A stretch of DNA of 64,000 bases. Origin: Falsiroseomonas sp050563545. Its GTDB lineage: Bacteria; Pseudomonadota; Alphaproteobacteria; Acetobacterales; Acetobacteraceae. Below the pieces are notes generated by a model. It worked only from the letters and a program-made list of their open reading frames with translations, was not told where the DNA came from and did no database searches. The position numbers were made by a program, and so were the translations under genes. This document shows, in pieces, positions 1-7,942 of the stretch. How positions within the stretch are numbered: the stretch's first letter is position 1; each line of letters starts with the position of its first letter. The stretch is taken from assembly GCF_050563545.1 (NCBI RefSeq), contig NZ_JBNXUM010000015.1:62001-126000 (forward strand). Direction: 5' to 3'.

Positions 1-411
1 TCCTTCGGGCAGGAAGCCCTGCTGGCCGATGAGCGCTTCGCCACCAACGCCGCGCGGGTCGCCAACCGCCAGCTCGTCACCGACACGCTGACCCCCGTCA
101 TGCGGTCGAGGACCACGGCGGAGTGGGTGGAGGCGCTGGAGGCGCTGAAGATCGGCTGCGGTCCGATCAACACGCTCTCGCAGGTCTTCGAGGATCCGCA
201 TGTGCAGGCGCGCGGCGTCGTCGTGCCGCTCGAGCACGCCTCGGGCGAGACGGTGAAGGTGATCGCCAATCCCGTGCGCCTGTCCGGGACACCCGCGGAT
301 TACCGTATCCCCCCGCCGCTGCTCGGCGAGCATGCGGAGGAGGTGCTGTCGGGCCTTCTCGGCATGACGGAGGCCGAGGTGGCCGCGCTGAGGGAGAAGG
401 GCGTGGTCTGA
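1..411 (+). CDS. CaiB/BaiF family (class III) CoA-transferase, C-terminal fragment
   Basis: The reading frame is open from the first base and ends at TGA 409-411, so the start lies outside the window. About 136 residues remain. They match the C-terminal part of class III CoA-transferases: an ERFATNAARVANR-type segment, then CGPINTLSQVFEDPHVQARG, then a C-terminal stretch with GEHAEEVLSGLLG. This family moves CoA between carboxylic acids through an enzyme-bound aspartyl-CoA intermediate. The catalytic Asp lies in the missing N-terminal part. The substrate cannot be told from this fragment. A hydrolase gene follows on the same strand after about 100 bases that contain a GC-rich hairpin. Confidence 0.9.
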   Translation, partial: SFGQEALLADERFATNAARVANRQLVTDTLTPVMRSRTTAEWVEALEALKIGCGPINTLSQVFEDPHVQARGVVVPLEHASGETVKVIANPVRLSGTPADYRIPPPLLGEHAEEVLSGLLGMTEAEVAALREKGVV

Positions 412-424
412 CGGGCCCCGGGCG

Positions 425-447
425 CCCTCCCCCCCGAGCGGGGAGGG
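425..447. repeat. GC-rich hairpin, degenerate member of the dispersed palindrome family
   Basis: CCCTCCCC (425-432) pairs with GGGGAGGG (440-447) around a 7-base loop. It sits just after the CoA-transferase stop and resembles the better preserved palindromes at 9.3, 13.8 and 55.1 kb. There is no T-run, so intrinsic terminator function is uncertain. Confidence 0.5.
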
Positions 448-515
448 GACGGCATTGCAACCATCCCGCCCGCCGCTCTTTCCGGGATCACGCGCCCCGG
501 GCATGAGGAGACCCG

Positions 516-1361
516 ATGACCCCCCGCCAGAACAGCCTCCGCTACCTCCTCGCCGGCGCCTTCCACCGGCTGGCCTGGACGGAATGGGGGCCGGCGGACG
601 GGCCGGCGGTGGTCTGCGTCCATGGCGTGACGCGTTCCGGCCGGGATTTTGACGCGCTGGCGACCTGCCTCGCGGATCGCGGGTATCGCGTACTCTGCCC
701 CGACCTGCCGGGTCGCGGCGAATCGGGCTGGCTGCGCGATCCCATGCTCTACACGCCCGTCAGCTACGTCGTGGCGCTGGCGCATCTGCTGGCGCGGCTC
801 GATGGGCCGGTGGACTGGGTCGGCACGTCGCTCGGCGGGATCTGCGGCATGATGGTCGCGGCCGGCGACGACAATCCGCTGCGCCGCCTCGTGCTGAACG
901 ATGTCGGCAGCCGCGTCCCGGCCGAGGCCTCGGCGCGCATCGGGGCCTACATGCAGCAGAACTTCACCTTCGAGGACATGGCGGCGCTGGAGGCGCATCT
1001 GCGCCTGGTGCACGCGCCCTTCGGCGCGCTGACCGACGCGCAGTGGCGGCACCTGGCCGCGCATTCCGCCCGATCCCTCCCGGATGGACGGCTGGCCATG
1101 CATTACGACCCCGCCATCGCCGTCCCGATCGCCAAGGCACCGCCGGGCGAGGTGGATCTGACGCCGATCTGGCTGCGCGTCACGGTGCCGACGCTGCTGC
1201 TGCGCGGCGGCGACAGCGACATCCTGGACGCCGAGACCGCCGCGGCGATGGCGCAGCGGCCTGCCGTGTCGCTGGTGACCTTCCCCGACATCGGCCATGC
1301 GCCGGCGCTGATGGACGCCGCGCAGATCCAGGCCGTCACGAAGTTCCTGGAAGGGCGTTAG
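516..1361 (+). CDS. alpha/beta hydrolase
   Basis: A 281-residue alpha/beta-hydrolase-fold protein. Visible elements are the oxyanion strand region VVCVHGVTRSGRDFD (about residues 30-45), the nucleophile elbow GTSLGG (Ser about residue 107), the acid-residue region RGGDSDILD, and the catalytic His in DIGHAPAL near residue 263. The start ATG at 516 has a GAGGAG Shine-Dalgarno five bases upstream. The length is typical of single-domain esterases, epoxide hydrolases or meta-cleavage hydrolases. The substrate cannot be assigned. It may work with the CoA-transferase gene upstream, since both are on the same strand, but they are separated by a hairpin. Confidence 0.9.
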   Translation: MTPRQNSLRYLLAGAFHRLAWTEWGPADGPAVVCVHGVTRSGRDFDALATCLADRGYRVLCPDLPGRGESGWLRDPMLYTPVSYVVALAHLLARLDGPVDWVGTSLGGICGMMVAAGDDNPLRRLVLNDVGSRVPAEASARIGAYMQQNFTFEDMAALEAHLRLVHAPFGALTDAQWRHLAAHSARSLPDGRLAMHYDPAIAVPIAKAPPGEVDLTPIWLRVTVPTLLLRGGDSDILDAETAAAMAQRPAVSLVTFPDIGHAPALMDAAQIQAVTKFLEGR

Positions 1362-1388
1362 GGCATAAGCTGCCGTGGTAATTTGGCT

Positions 1389-2129
1389 TCAGCGGCGCCG
1401 GGCGCGGCCGCGCAGGGGCTTGCTCGACCGCAGCGAGAGCAGCGTCACCCAGGCCACCACCCCCGCACCATAGGCCAGGAGGACCGGCGTCGCGGCGTCC
1501 AGCAGGGCGCGGCCGGGCTGCCCCGTCCAGCGGCCGATGACGATGTCGGGCGCCGCCTGCAGCCCGGTCTCGGCGAGCGCGGCGCGGACCGCGGCCGACC
1601 GGGCGTCGTCGTGCAGCAGCTTCAGCATGCCGCCGGGCAGGGCCCATGGCGCGGGCTCGGCGCCCTCAGCCAGGTCCTGGACGGCGGCCATGCGGACCGC
1701 GCCGCTGCGCGACCAGCCCGCGCCGAAGACCGGGGCGACCATGAACTGCCCGCCCGCGGGGTTGGCGACGCGGCGCTGCCGCCGCTCGTCCGGCGCGGCG
1801 CCGGGCAGCACCAGGGCCGCGGCCAGCCACTCGGCCGGCGCTTCCTCAACCGTGGTGGTGGATACCAGGCCAAGCAGCCGGGATTCCGGCATCGTGGCCG
1901 CCAGGAAGGGCAGCAGCAGGAGCAGCGCCGCGCCGCAGGCCAGGCGCCAGGTCGCGTCGCTGAGCCAGGACATCGTCACCGCCAGGCCCGGCAGCGGCGC
2001 CAGCAGCGACAGCAGCAGCAGCACGACGCCCGCATCCAGCATCGCGGCGAGCACGAGCTGGAGCAGGAAGGACACGGCCAGCGCGGCCGCGCCCGCAATC
2101 ACGCCGGACAGGAAGCGACGCTCATCCAC
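1389..2129 (-). CDS. membrane protein of unknown function
   Basis: I do not recognise the family. The protein (246 residues from GTG 2129, or 266 from ATG 2189) has three strongly hydrophobic N-terminal segments: FLSGVIAGAAALAVSFLLQL, then AGVVLLLLSLLAPLPGLAV, then CGAALLLLLPFLAA. A soluble region of about 120 residues follows, then a final membrane segment (TPVLLAYGAGVVAWVTLLSL) and an Arg-rich tail. GTG 2129 is preferred because a GGAG lies about 10 bases upstream, while ATG 2189 has no ribosome-binding site and would add an Arg/Ala-rich leader. It is convergent with the hydrolase gene. An inner-membrane location is likely. Confidence 0.6.
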   Translation of the reverse strand: MDERRFLSGVIAGAAALAVSFLLQLVLAAMLDAGVVLLLLSLLAPLPGLAVTMSWLSDATWRLACGAALLLLLPFLAATMPESRLLGLVSTTTVEEAPAEWLAAALVLPGAAPDERRQRRVANPAGGQFMVAPVFGAGWSRSGAVRMAAVQDLAEGAEPAPWALPGGMLKLLHDDARSAAVRAALAETGLQAAPDIVIGRWTGQPGRALLDAATPVLLAYGAGVVAWVTLLSLRSSKPLRGRARRR

Positions 2130-2369
2130 CCCGGGCAGTCTCCGCCGGGGGCCGCGCGCCGGCCGCGCCGCCCCTTCGGCCTGCAGCATGCGGCGGCCGG
2201 GGCCGGCGCGTAAGCCTGCCCGCGCGATTCGAGTCCGGGCCGCGGCCGTGTCGCCGGCCCCATGGCGCTACCCGCGGCTCACGGGATCGTCCCTCACCGG
2301 CGCGGCGGCGGCGCTTGACGACGTCCCGCGCCAGCCGCCCAATCGCGGCAATCCACGGGAGGAAAGCGC

Positions 2370-3350
2370 ATGATGATCGCCCGCCGCAGCCTCGGCGTCG
2401 CCGCCGGCCTTCTCGCCCTGCCGGGCCTCGCCCGCGCGCAGGCCTGGCAGCCCAGCGGCCCGATCCGCGTCGTCGTGCCGTTTCCCGCGGGCGGCACGAC
2501 GGACGTGCTGGCCCGGCTCTACGCGCAGCGCCTGACCGAGACGATGGGCGTGTCCGTCGTTGTGGAGAACCGCGGCGGCGCCGGCGGGTCGATCGGCGCC
2601 GATGCCGTGGCCAAGGCGGCGCCGGACGGGCAGACCCTGCTATTCCACAACCTCACCTTCTCCACGACGACCGCGGCGCTGGAATTCGCGAACCGCGCGC
2701 CGCATTCGATCGAGCGCGACTTCGCGCCACTGACGCTCGGCGCCAATGTGCCGATGATGCTGCTGGTCGGGGCGCAGGTGCCCGCGCGCGACCTGAAGGA
2801 GCTGGTGGCCTGGGCCAAGGCACAGAACTCGCCGGCCTTCTACGGCTCCACCGGGCCGGGCAGCACCATCAACCTGATCGGCGAGGTGCTGAAGCGCGAC
2901 GGCGGCTTCCAGATGGAGCATGTGCCGTTCCGTGGCGCGGCGCCGCTGGTGCAGGACATGCTGGCCGGGCGCATTGCCTTCGGCGGCGACCAGCTCTCGA
3001 CGGCGCTGCCGCATATCCGGTCGGGCGCGCTTCGACCGGTGGCGACGCTGGCGGCGCAGCGGGCGCGTGCGCTGCCCGATGTGCCGACGGTGCGCGAGCA
3101 GGGTTTCCCGAATGCCGAGCTCTATGGCTGGAACGGCTTCTTCGCCCCGGCACGGACGCCGGAGCCGGTGCAGGCCAGGCTGGTCCAGGAGATCACGGCC
3201 GCGGCGCATCATCCGCCGCTGGCGGCACGGATCACGGAGCTCGGTGCCGAGCCCGGCGGCAACCCGCAGGCGGAGTTCGCCCAGGCGGTGCACGCGCAGA
3301 TCGCGGCGGTGCGGCCGCTGGTGCGGGAGCTGAGTATGCAGGTGGAATAG
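2370..3350 (+). CDS. tripartite tricarboxylate transporter substrate-binding protein (TctC/Bug family)
   Basis: A 326-residue periplasmic solute-binding protein. An N-terminal signal (RRSLGVAAGLLALPGLARAQA, Tat-like RRS start and AQA cleavage site) is followed by the Bug-family signature IRVVVPFPAGGTTDVLARL and ENRGGAGGSIGADAVAKAAPDG. These proteins bind carboxylates or aromatic acids for TctAB-type transporters. No TctA or TctB gene is adjacent, as is common for the many orphan Bug proteins of beta- and alphaproteobacteria. The ATG at 2370 has a GGAGG upstream. The preceding 180-240 bases contain no gene and only weak promoter-like hexamers. Confidence 0.93.
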   Translation: MMIARRSLGVAAGLLALPGLARAQAWQPSGPIRVVVPFPAGGTTDVLARLYAQRLTETMGVSVVVENRGGAGGSIGADAVAKAAPDGQTLLFHNLTFSTTTAALEFANRAPHSIERDFAPLTLGANVPMMLLVGAQVPARDLKELVAWAKAQNSPAFYGSTGPGSTINLIGEVLKRDGGFQMEHVPFRGAAPLVQDMLAGRIAFGGDQLSTALPHIRSGALRPVATLAAQRARALPDVPTVREQGFPNAELYGWNGFFAPARTPEPVQARLVQEITAAAHHPPLAARITELGAEPGGNPQAEFAQAVHAQIAAVRPLVRELSMQVE

Positions 3351-3403
3351 GCGCCGCGCCTCCTCGATCGCGCGCGCCGGCCGTCCAAATACCATCCCAG
3401 TGC

Positions 3404-3670
3404 ATGGCGGAGGGATGGAGTGTGGGAGGCCTGCACGAACTTCGCCCCAAGCCGGGCGGAGAGAGCGAGAAGGTCAAGATCAACCTCGGTCACATTGACC
3501 TCGGCCATATCGACCTCCTCGTGCAGGACGGCCTCTACGGCAATCGGACCGACTTCATCCGGACGGCCATCTGCAATCAGATCGAACGCCATGCCGAGGC
3601 GGAGCGCCAATCCGTCGTCCGGCGGGGCCTCGACCTCGGCCTGCGACACTATGCGCCCGGCGGAGGCTGA
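3404..3670 (+). CDS. CopG-type ribbon-helix-helix DNA-binding protein
   Basis: A small protein (88 residues from ATG 3404; 82 from GTG 3422, which has the better GGAG ribosome-binding site). After a variable N terminus it reads VKINLGHIDLGHIDLLVQDG then RTDFIRTAICNQIERH, a beta strand plus two helices typical of the ribbon-helix-helix fold, with the conserved NRTDFIR block. Its last 20 bases overlap the start of the PHB-depolymerase-like esterase gene in another frame. That gene pair is common in alphaproteobacteria, so translational coupling and control of the esterase are likely, though the regulatory role is inferred. Confidence 0.85.
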   Translation: MAEGWSVGGLHELRPKPGGESEKVKINLGHIDLGHIDLLVQDGLYGNRTDFIRTAICNQIERHAEAERQSVVRRGLDLGLRHYAPGGG

Positions 3671-4517
3671 GGCGGCGGTGCCGGGGGGCCGGTTCCTCAG
3701 CGGCAGCTTCGCCGCCGGCGATGGCCACCGCGACTACCGGCTCTACGTCCCGGCGAGCCTCGGGAAGGATGCGGCGCCGCCGCTGCTGCTGATGCTGCAT
3801 GGCTGCACGCAGACGCCCGAGGATTTCGCGGCTGGCACGCAGATGAACATGCATGCCGAGGAACACGGGCTTCTCGTCGCCTATCCATCGCAGCCGCGGA
3901 CGGCGAATGCGCAGCGCTGCTGGAACTGGTTCAACCCCGCCGACCAGCGCCGCGACGCAGGGGAGCCGGCGCTTCTTGCCGGCATTGCGCAGCAGGTCGT
4001 GGCGGAATACGGGGTGGACCCGCGCCGCGTCTACGTCGCAGGGCTTTCCGCGGGCGGCGCCGCGGCGGCGGTCATGGGGCAGGCCTATCCCGAGTTGTTC
4101 GCCGCGGTGGGCGTGCATTCCGGCCTTGCCTGCGGATCCGCGCGCGACCTGCCCTCGGCGCTGGCCGCGATGCGGGCGGGCTCGCCCGTCGCCGCGCCCG
4201 GCGGGCGGGTCGTGCCGACGATCGTGTTCCACACGGATCGCGACGCGACTGTCAACCCCGTGAACGGCGACCAGGTGATCGCGCAGTCCGGCGGCCCCGC
4301 GCGGTTGCGCCGATCGGTCGAGCGTGGCGCCGTGCCGGGCGGGCATGCGTGGACGCGGATGCGGCACGAGGATGCGCAAGGCCGCGTCGTGCTCGAACAA
4401 TCGGTCGTGCATGGCGCGGGCCATGCGTGGTCCGGCGGCAGCCCGGCCGGCAGCTACACCGACCCGCTCGGACCGGACGCGTCGTGGGAGATGCTGCGCT
4501 TCTTCCGCGGTGTGTGA
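3651..4517 (+). CDS. PHB depolymerase family esterase
   Basis: A 288-residue esterase of the poly(3-hydroxybutyrate)-depolymerase/LpqC type. It shows LLLMLHGCTQTPEDFA (oxyanion hole, about residues 44-60), RCWNWFNPADQRRDAGEP, the nucleophile motif GLSAGGA (Ser near residue 132), and the catalytic His in HGAGHAWSGG near residue 255. ATG 3651 lies inside the ribbon-helix-helix gene and was chosen because homologous features begin shortly after it. No obvious signal peptide is visible, so an intracellular role or non-classical export is possible. Natural substrate is not certain; members of this family include feruloyl esterases and PHB depolymerases. Confidence 0.88.
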   Translation: MRPAEAEAAVPGGRFLSGSFAAGDGHRDYRLYVPASLGKDAAPPLLLMLHGCTQTPEDFAAGTQMNMHAEEHGLLVAYPSQPRTANAQRCWNWFNPADQRRDAGEPALLAGIAQQVVAEYGVDPRRVYVAGLSAGGAAAAVMGQAYPELFAAVGVHSGLACGSARDLPSALAAMRAGSPVAAPGGRVVPTIVFHTDRDATVNPVNGDQVIAQSGGPARLRRSVERGAVPGGHAWTRMRHEDAQGRVVLEQSVVHGAGHAWSGGSPAGSYTDPLGPDASWEMLRFFRGV

Positions 4518-4539
4518 CGACCCCGCGAAGGGCCGCGTG

Positions 4540-4890
4540 TCAAAGCCGCCGCGCGATGCCGCGCGGCGGCGCCTCCGCCTCGATCTTCAGCACGCCGGCC
4601 CGCAGCTTCACGCCCTGCCACCAGGACAGCGCGGTCGCCGGCGGGCGGGGCAGCGCGGGCAGGGCGGCGCGCTCGGCCTCGGTCATCAGCGGCAGGCGGG
4701 CGAGGCGCACGCGCTGCAGGCGCCACCACGCCAGGTTCTCCTCCTCGCCGGGCTCGGCATGCCTTAAGGCGAGCAGCGCCTCGACCTCGGCGCGCTGCAG
4801 CCGCAGCGCCGCGACCGCGGGCTCGCCCGGCCTGTCAGAGGCGCCGTGCCAGGGACGGCGCAGCGCATGGACCTCGCCCCTGCTGCTCAG
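4540..4890 (-). CDS. small conserved-looking hypothetical protein with probable CTG start
   Basis: A frame of 116 codons with strongly G/C-biased third positions and few Cys, ending at TGA 4540-4542. It has Trp-rich blocks (HALRRPWHG, NLAWWRLQRVRLARLP, LSWWQGVKLRAGVLKIEAE). No ATG, GTG or TTG lies near its N terminus. A CTG at 4890 overlaps the hemB stop (CTGA) and has AAGGAG about 8 bases upstream, like the overlapping starts elsewhere in the window. I do not recognise a family or function. It is the last gene of the metY-hemB run. The coding call rests on codon bias and context. Confidence 0.5.
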   Translation of the reverse strand: MSSRGEVHALRRPWHGASDRPGEPAVAALRLQRAEVEALLALRHAEPGEEENLAWWRLQRVRLARLPLMTEAERAALPALPRPPATALSWWQGVKLRAGVLKIEAEAPPRGIARRL

Positions 4891-5945
4891 CCGCCGCGCT
4901 CCTTCAGGAGACGCGCGGCATCCACGGCGAAATAGGTCAGCACGCCGTCGCAGCCCGCGCGCTTGAAGCCGAGCAGGCTCTCCAGCATCGCCTTGTCGCG
5001 ATCCGTCCAGCCGCGCTCGACGGCCGCCATGATCATCGCGTACTCGCCCGACACCTGGTAGGCGAAGGTCGGCACGGCGAAGCGGTCCTTCACCCGGCGG
5101 ACGATGTCGAGATAGGGCATGCCGGGCTTGACCATGACCATGTCAGCGCCTTCCGAGAGATCCAGCGCGACCTCGCGCAGCGCCTCGTCGGAATTCGCGG
5201 GGTCCATCTGGTAGGTCTTCTTGTCGCCCTTCAGCGCGCCGCCTGATCCCACGGCGTCGCGGAACGGGCCGTAGAAGGCGGAGGCGTATTTCGCGGCGTA
5301 GCTCATGATGCGGGTGTGGATGAGCCCACGCCTATCAAGCGCTGCACGAATACCGCCGATGCGGCCGTCCATCATGTCGGATGGCGCGATGACGTCGATG
5401 CCGGCCTCGGCCTGGATGACGGACTGGATCGCCAGGATCTCGAGCGTCTCGTCATTGGCGACGTAGTGCCCGCCCGGACCCTCGCGCAGCACGCCGTCAT
5501 GGCCGTGGTCGGTGTAGGGATCGAGCGCGACGTCGCCGATGAGGCCGAGCTCCGGGAATTCCTTCTTGAGCAGGCGCGCGGCGCTGCACATGAGGTTCCC
5601 CGGGTTCTTCGCCTCCGTCCCCTCGGCGTCCTTCTTCGCCGCCGGCGTCGCGGGGAACAGCGCGACCGCGGGCACGCCGAGCTTCACCGCGGGCTCCACA
5701 TGCGCGACGAGGCGATCGAGCGTCACGCGTTTCACGCCGGGCATGGAGGCGACGGGCGTTTCCGTCGCCGTGCCCTCGATGACGAAGATCGGCCAGATCA
5801 GGTCGTCGGTGGACAGCCGGTTCTCCGCGACCAGGCGTCGCGTGAAGGCATCCACACGGTTGCGGCGCAGGCGCAGCGCGGGGAAGGCGCCGGGTTGCGC
5901 CGGCGCCTCCAGACTGACGGCATGCCCCTTCTCGAAGGCATTCAT
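4887..5945 (-). CDS. hemB: delta-aminolevulinic acid dehydratase (porphobilinogen synthase)
   Basis: A 352-residue enzyme that condenses two 5-aminolevulinate molecules to porphobilinogen in the haem/chlorophyll/cobalamin pathway. The two active-site lysines are visible in MSYAAKYASAFYGPFRDA (Lys near 218) and MVMVKPGMPYLD (Lys near 271). The metal-site segment reads DVALDPYTDHGHDG: the cysteines of zinc-dependent enzymes are replaced by Ala/Asp, which points to the Mg/K-dependent type common in alphaproteobacteria. The start ATG overlaps the metY stop (ATGA), so the two are translationally coupled. Length is normal for the family. Confidence 0.97.
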   Translation of the reverse strand: MNAFEKGHAVSLEAPAQPGAFPALRLRRNRVDAFTRRLVAENRLSTDDLIWPIFVIEGTATETPVASMPGVKRVTLDRLVAHVEPAVKLGVPAVALFPATPAAKKDAEGTEAKNPGNLMCSAARLLKKEFPELGLIGDVALDPYTDHGHDGVLREGPGGHYVANDETLEILAIQSVIQAEAGIDVIAPSDMMDGRIGGIRAALDRRGLIHTRIMSYAAKYASAFYGPFRDAVGSGGALKGDKKTYQMDPANSDEALREVALDLSEGADMVMVKPGMPYLDIVRRVKDRFAVPTFAYQVSGEYAMIMAAVERGWTDRDKAMLESLLGFKRAGCDGVLTYFAVDAARLLKERGG

Positions 5946-7258
5946 TCGGCGGCGGCCTTCATCGGCGCCGCGGAAGCCAGCGCCTGGTCGAGGTCGGCGA
6001 TGATGTCGTCGATATGCTCGATGCCGATGGAGAGCCGCACATAGCCCGGCGTCACGCCCGTTGCGGCCTGCTCCTCCGGAGAGAGCTGGCTGTGCGTCGT
6101 CGAGGCCGGGTGGATCGCCAGGCTCCGCGCATCGCCGATATTGGCGACGTGGTAGAACATCTTGAGCGCGTCGATGAAGCGCTTGCCAGCCTCCATGCCG
6201 CCCTTCAGCTCGAAACCCATCAGGCTGCCATAGCCGCCCTTCAGCGCGGCGTCGGCGCGCCGCCTGGCCTCGCCGCTCATCAGGGAGGGGTGGATGACCT
6301 GCGTGACCTCCGGGTGCCTGGCCAGCCAGGCGGCGACCTTGAGCGCGTTAGCGCAGTGCCGCTCCATGCGCAGCGGCAGCGTCTCCATCCCCTGGATGAA
6401 AAGGAAGGCGTTCATCGGCGCCATCGGCGCGCCGAGGTCGCGCAGCAGGCAGGTGCGCATGCGGATGATGTAGGCGACCGGCCCCATCGGCTTGACCGCC
6501 TGCGTCCAGACCGCGCCGTGATAGCTGGGGTCGGGCGTGTTCAGCGTGGGGAAGCGCTCTGCATGGGCTTCCCAGTCGAAATTGCCGCCATCCACCACGA
6601 TGCCGCCGATCGAGGTGCCGTGGCCGCCGATGAACTTGGTGGTGGAGTGCATCACCACCGCCGCCCCCATCGCGAGCGGCTTGCAGATCACCGGCGCCGC
6701 CGTGTTGTCCATGATCAGCGGCACGCCAAGCTTGCGGCCGATCGCCGCGACTTCCGCGATCGGGAAGACCTGCAGCTTCGGGTTGGGCAGCGTCTCGGCG
6801 TAGTAGCAGCGGGTCCGCGCGTCGGTGGCGCGCGCGAAGGCCTCCGGGTCGGCCGGATCGACGAAGCGCACTTCGACACCGAGGCTCTTCAGCGTGTTGC
6901 CGAACAGGTTCCAGGTGCCGCCATAGAGGTCGGTCGAGGACACCACGTTGTCGCCGGGCGTGCAGAGGTTCAGCACGGAGAATGCGGTCGCCGCCTGGCC
7001 CGAGCCGAGCGCCAGGGCCGCGACGCCGCCTTCGAGCGCGGCGACGCGCTGCTCCAGCACGTCCTGAGTCGGGTTCATCAGGCGGGTGTAGATGAAGCCC
7101 ATCTCCTCCAGCCCGAACAGCCTTGCGGCGTGGCCGGTGTCCTTGAACTGGTAGGACGTGGTCTGGTGGATCGGCACGGCGACCGAGCCGGTGGTCGGGT
7201 CCGCCCGCCACCCCGCATGCAGCGCGATGGTCTCGGGGTTGGTGTAGGTCACGGGCAT
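5942..7258 (-). CDS. metY: O-acetylhomoserine sulfhydrylase (Cys/Met metabolism PLP enzyme)
   Basis: About 438 residues, the usual length of MetY, which makes homocysteine from O-acetylhomoserine and sulfide in methionine synthesis. It opens with ETIALHAGWRADPTTGSVAVPIHQTTSY, has the PLP-phosphate site GSGQAATAF, and the PLP lysine in HSTTKFIGGHGTSIGG (Lys near 206). The C terminus carries RLSIGIEHIDDIIADLDQAL. GGAGG lies directly against ATG 7258; a GTG six bases further in (7252) has better spacing and may be the real start. It is divergent from rpiB across 222 bases and overlaps hemB by three bases. Confidence 0.93.
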   Translation of the reverse strand: MPVTYTNPETIALHAGWRADPTTGSVAVPIHQTTSYQFKDTGHAARLFGLEEMGFIYTRLMNPTQDVLEQRVAALEGGVAALALGSGQAATAFSVLNLCTPGDNVVSSTDLYGGTWNLFGNTLKSLGVEVRFVDPADPEAFARATDARTRCYYAETLPNPKLQVFPIAEVAAIGRKLGVPLIMDNTAAPVICKPLAMGAAVVMHSTTKFIGGHGTSIGGIVVDGGNFDWEAHAERFPTLNTPDPSYHGAVWTQAVKPMGPVAYIIRMRTCLLRDLGAPMAPMNAFLFIQGMETLPLRMERHCANALKVAAWLARHPEVTQVIHPSLMSGEARRRADAALKGGYGSLMGFELKGGMEAGKRFIDALKMFYHVANIGDARSLAIHPASTTHSQLSPEEQAATGVTPGYVRLSIGIEHIDDIIADLDQALASAAPMKAAAE

Positions 7259-7359
7259 CCTCCGCTGGTGGCCGGCGTGGCGCGAGTCGTCGCACAGGCG
7301 GGGTCGGGAGGGGAAGGGCGGGGAAGCCTTGCTCCGCCCTCGACGGGCCGGGGCACGGC

Positions 7360-7391
7360 GTTCCGCCCGGCCGGCCCGGCGGGGCGGGAAC
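7360..7391 (-). other. possible hairpin in the metY leader
   Basis: In the 222-base gap between metY and rpiB, GTTCC+GCCC (7360-7368) pairs with GGGC+GGAAC (7382-7391) with one bulged base and a 13-base loop. It lies about 100 bases upstream of metY. I see no match to SAM-II or other SAM riboswitch cores. In DNA this rich in G and C a hairpin of this size can arise by chance. Confidence 0.2.
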
Positions 7392-7480
7392 CCTCTCCGC
7401 CCGGGCTGGCAGGGCAGGGATGCACGCAAGCCCTGGTGTCGGAGGTTCCGGGGGGACACAGGGCGTGGTAACCCTCCTCC

Positions 7481-7942
7481 ATGAAACCTGCCGACACCCC
7501 CGTCGCGCTCGGCTCCGACCATGCCGGCGTCGCGATGAAGGCCCTGCTGAAGGAAGCACTGGAGGCCGCGGGCCATCCGGCGCTCGACATGGGCACGAAC
7601 GGGCCCGAGAGCGTGGACTACCCCGATTTCGCCGATGCCGTCGCGCAGGCCGTGACCGGCGGGCGGGCGCGCTTCGGCGTGCTGGTCTGCGGGACGGGGA
7701 TCGGCATCTCGATCGCCGCCAACCGCCACGCCGGCATCCGCTGCGCCCTGGTCCATGACGTGACCGGCGCCCGCCTTTCCCGCGAGCACAACGACGCCAA
7801 CGTGCTCGCCCTCGGCGCCCGGGTGACCGGGCCGGAGGTCGCGCTGGATGCGCTACGCGCCTTCCTGGCCACGCCCTTCGGCGGCGGGCGGCACGAGCGC
7901 CGCGTGAAGAAACTGACCCCGGAGTGGAGCCCCCGGCCATGA
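7481..7942 (+). CDS. rpiB: ribose-5-phosphate isomerase B
   Basis: A 153-residue RpiB/LacAB family protein that interconverts ribose 5-phosphate and ribulose 5-phosphate in the non-oxidative pentose phosphate pathway. It starts VALGSDHAGVAMK, with the family Asp-His pair, continues with the ESVDYPDFA segment, and has the active-site CGTGIGISIAANR block (Cys near residue 69) followed by EHNDANVLALGARV. The start at 7481 has a CCTCC-rich, not AGGAGG-like, upstream region, so exact translation signals are weak. Its TGA overlaps the glyA ATG (ATGA), and rpiB-glyA pairing is frequent in alphaproteobacteria. Confidence 0.96.
   Translation: MKPADTPVALGSDHAGVAMKALLKEALEAAGHPALDMGTNGPESVDYPDFADAVAQAVTGGRARFGVLVCGTGIGISIAANRHAGIRCALVHDVTGARLSREHNDANVLALGARVTGPEVALDALRAFLATPFGGGRHERRVKKLTPEWSPRP

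Noticed and set aside
7259..7480. SAM-II riboswitch upstream of metY.
   Set aside because: The leader is uniformly GC-rich and lacks the AU-rich pseudoknot core; only a weak hairpin is present.
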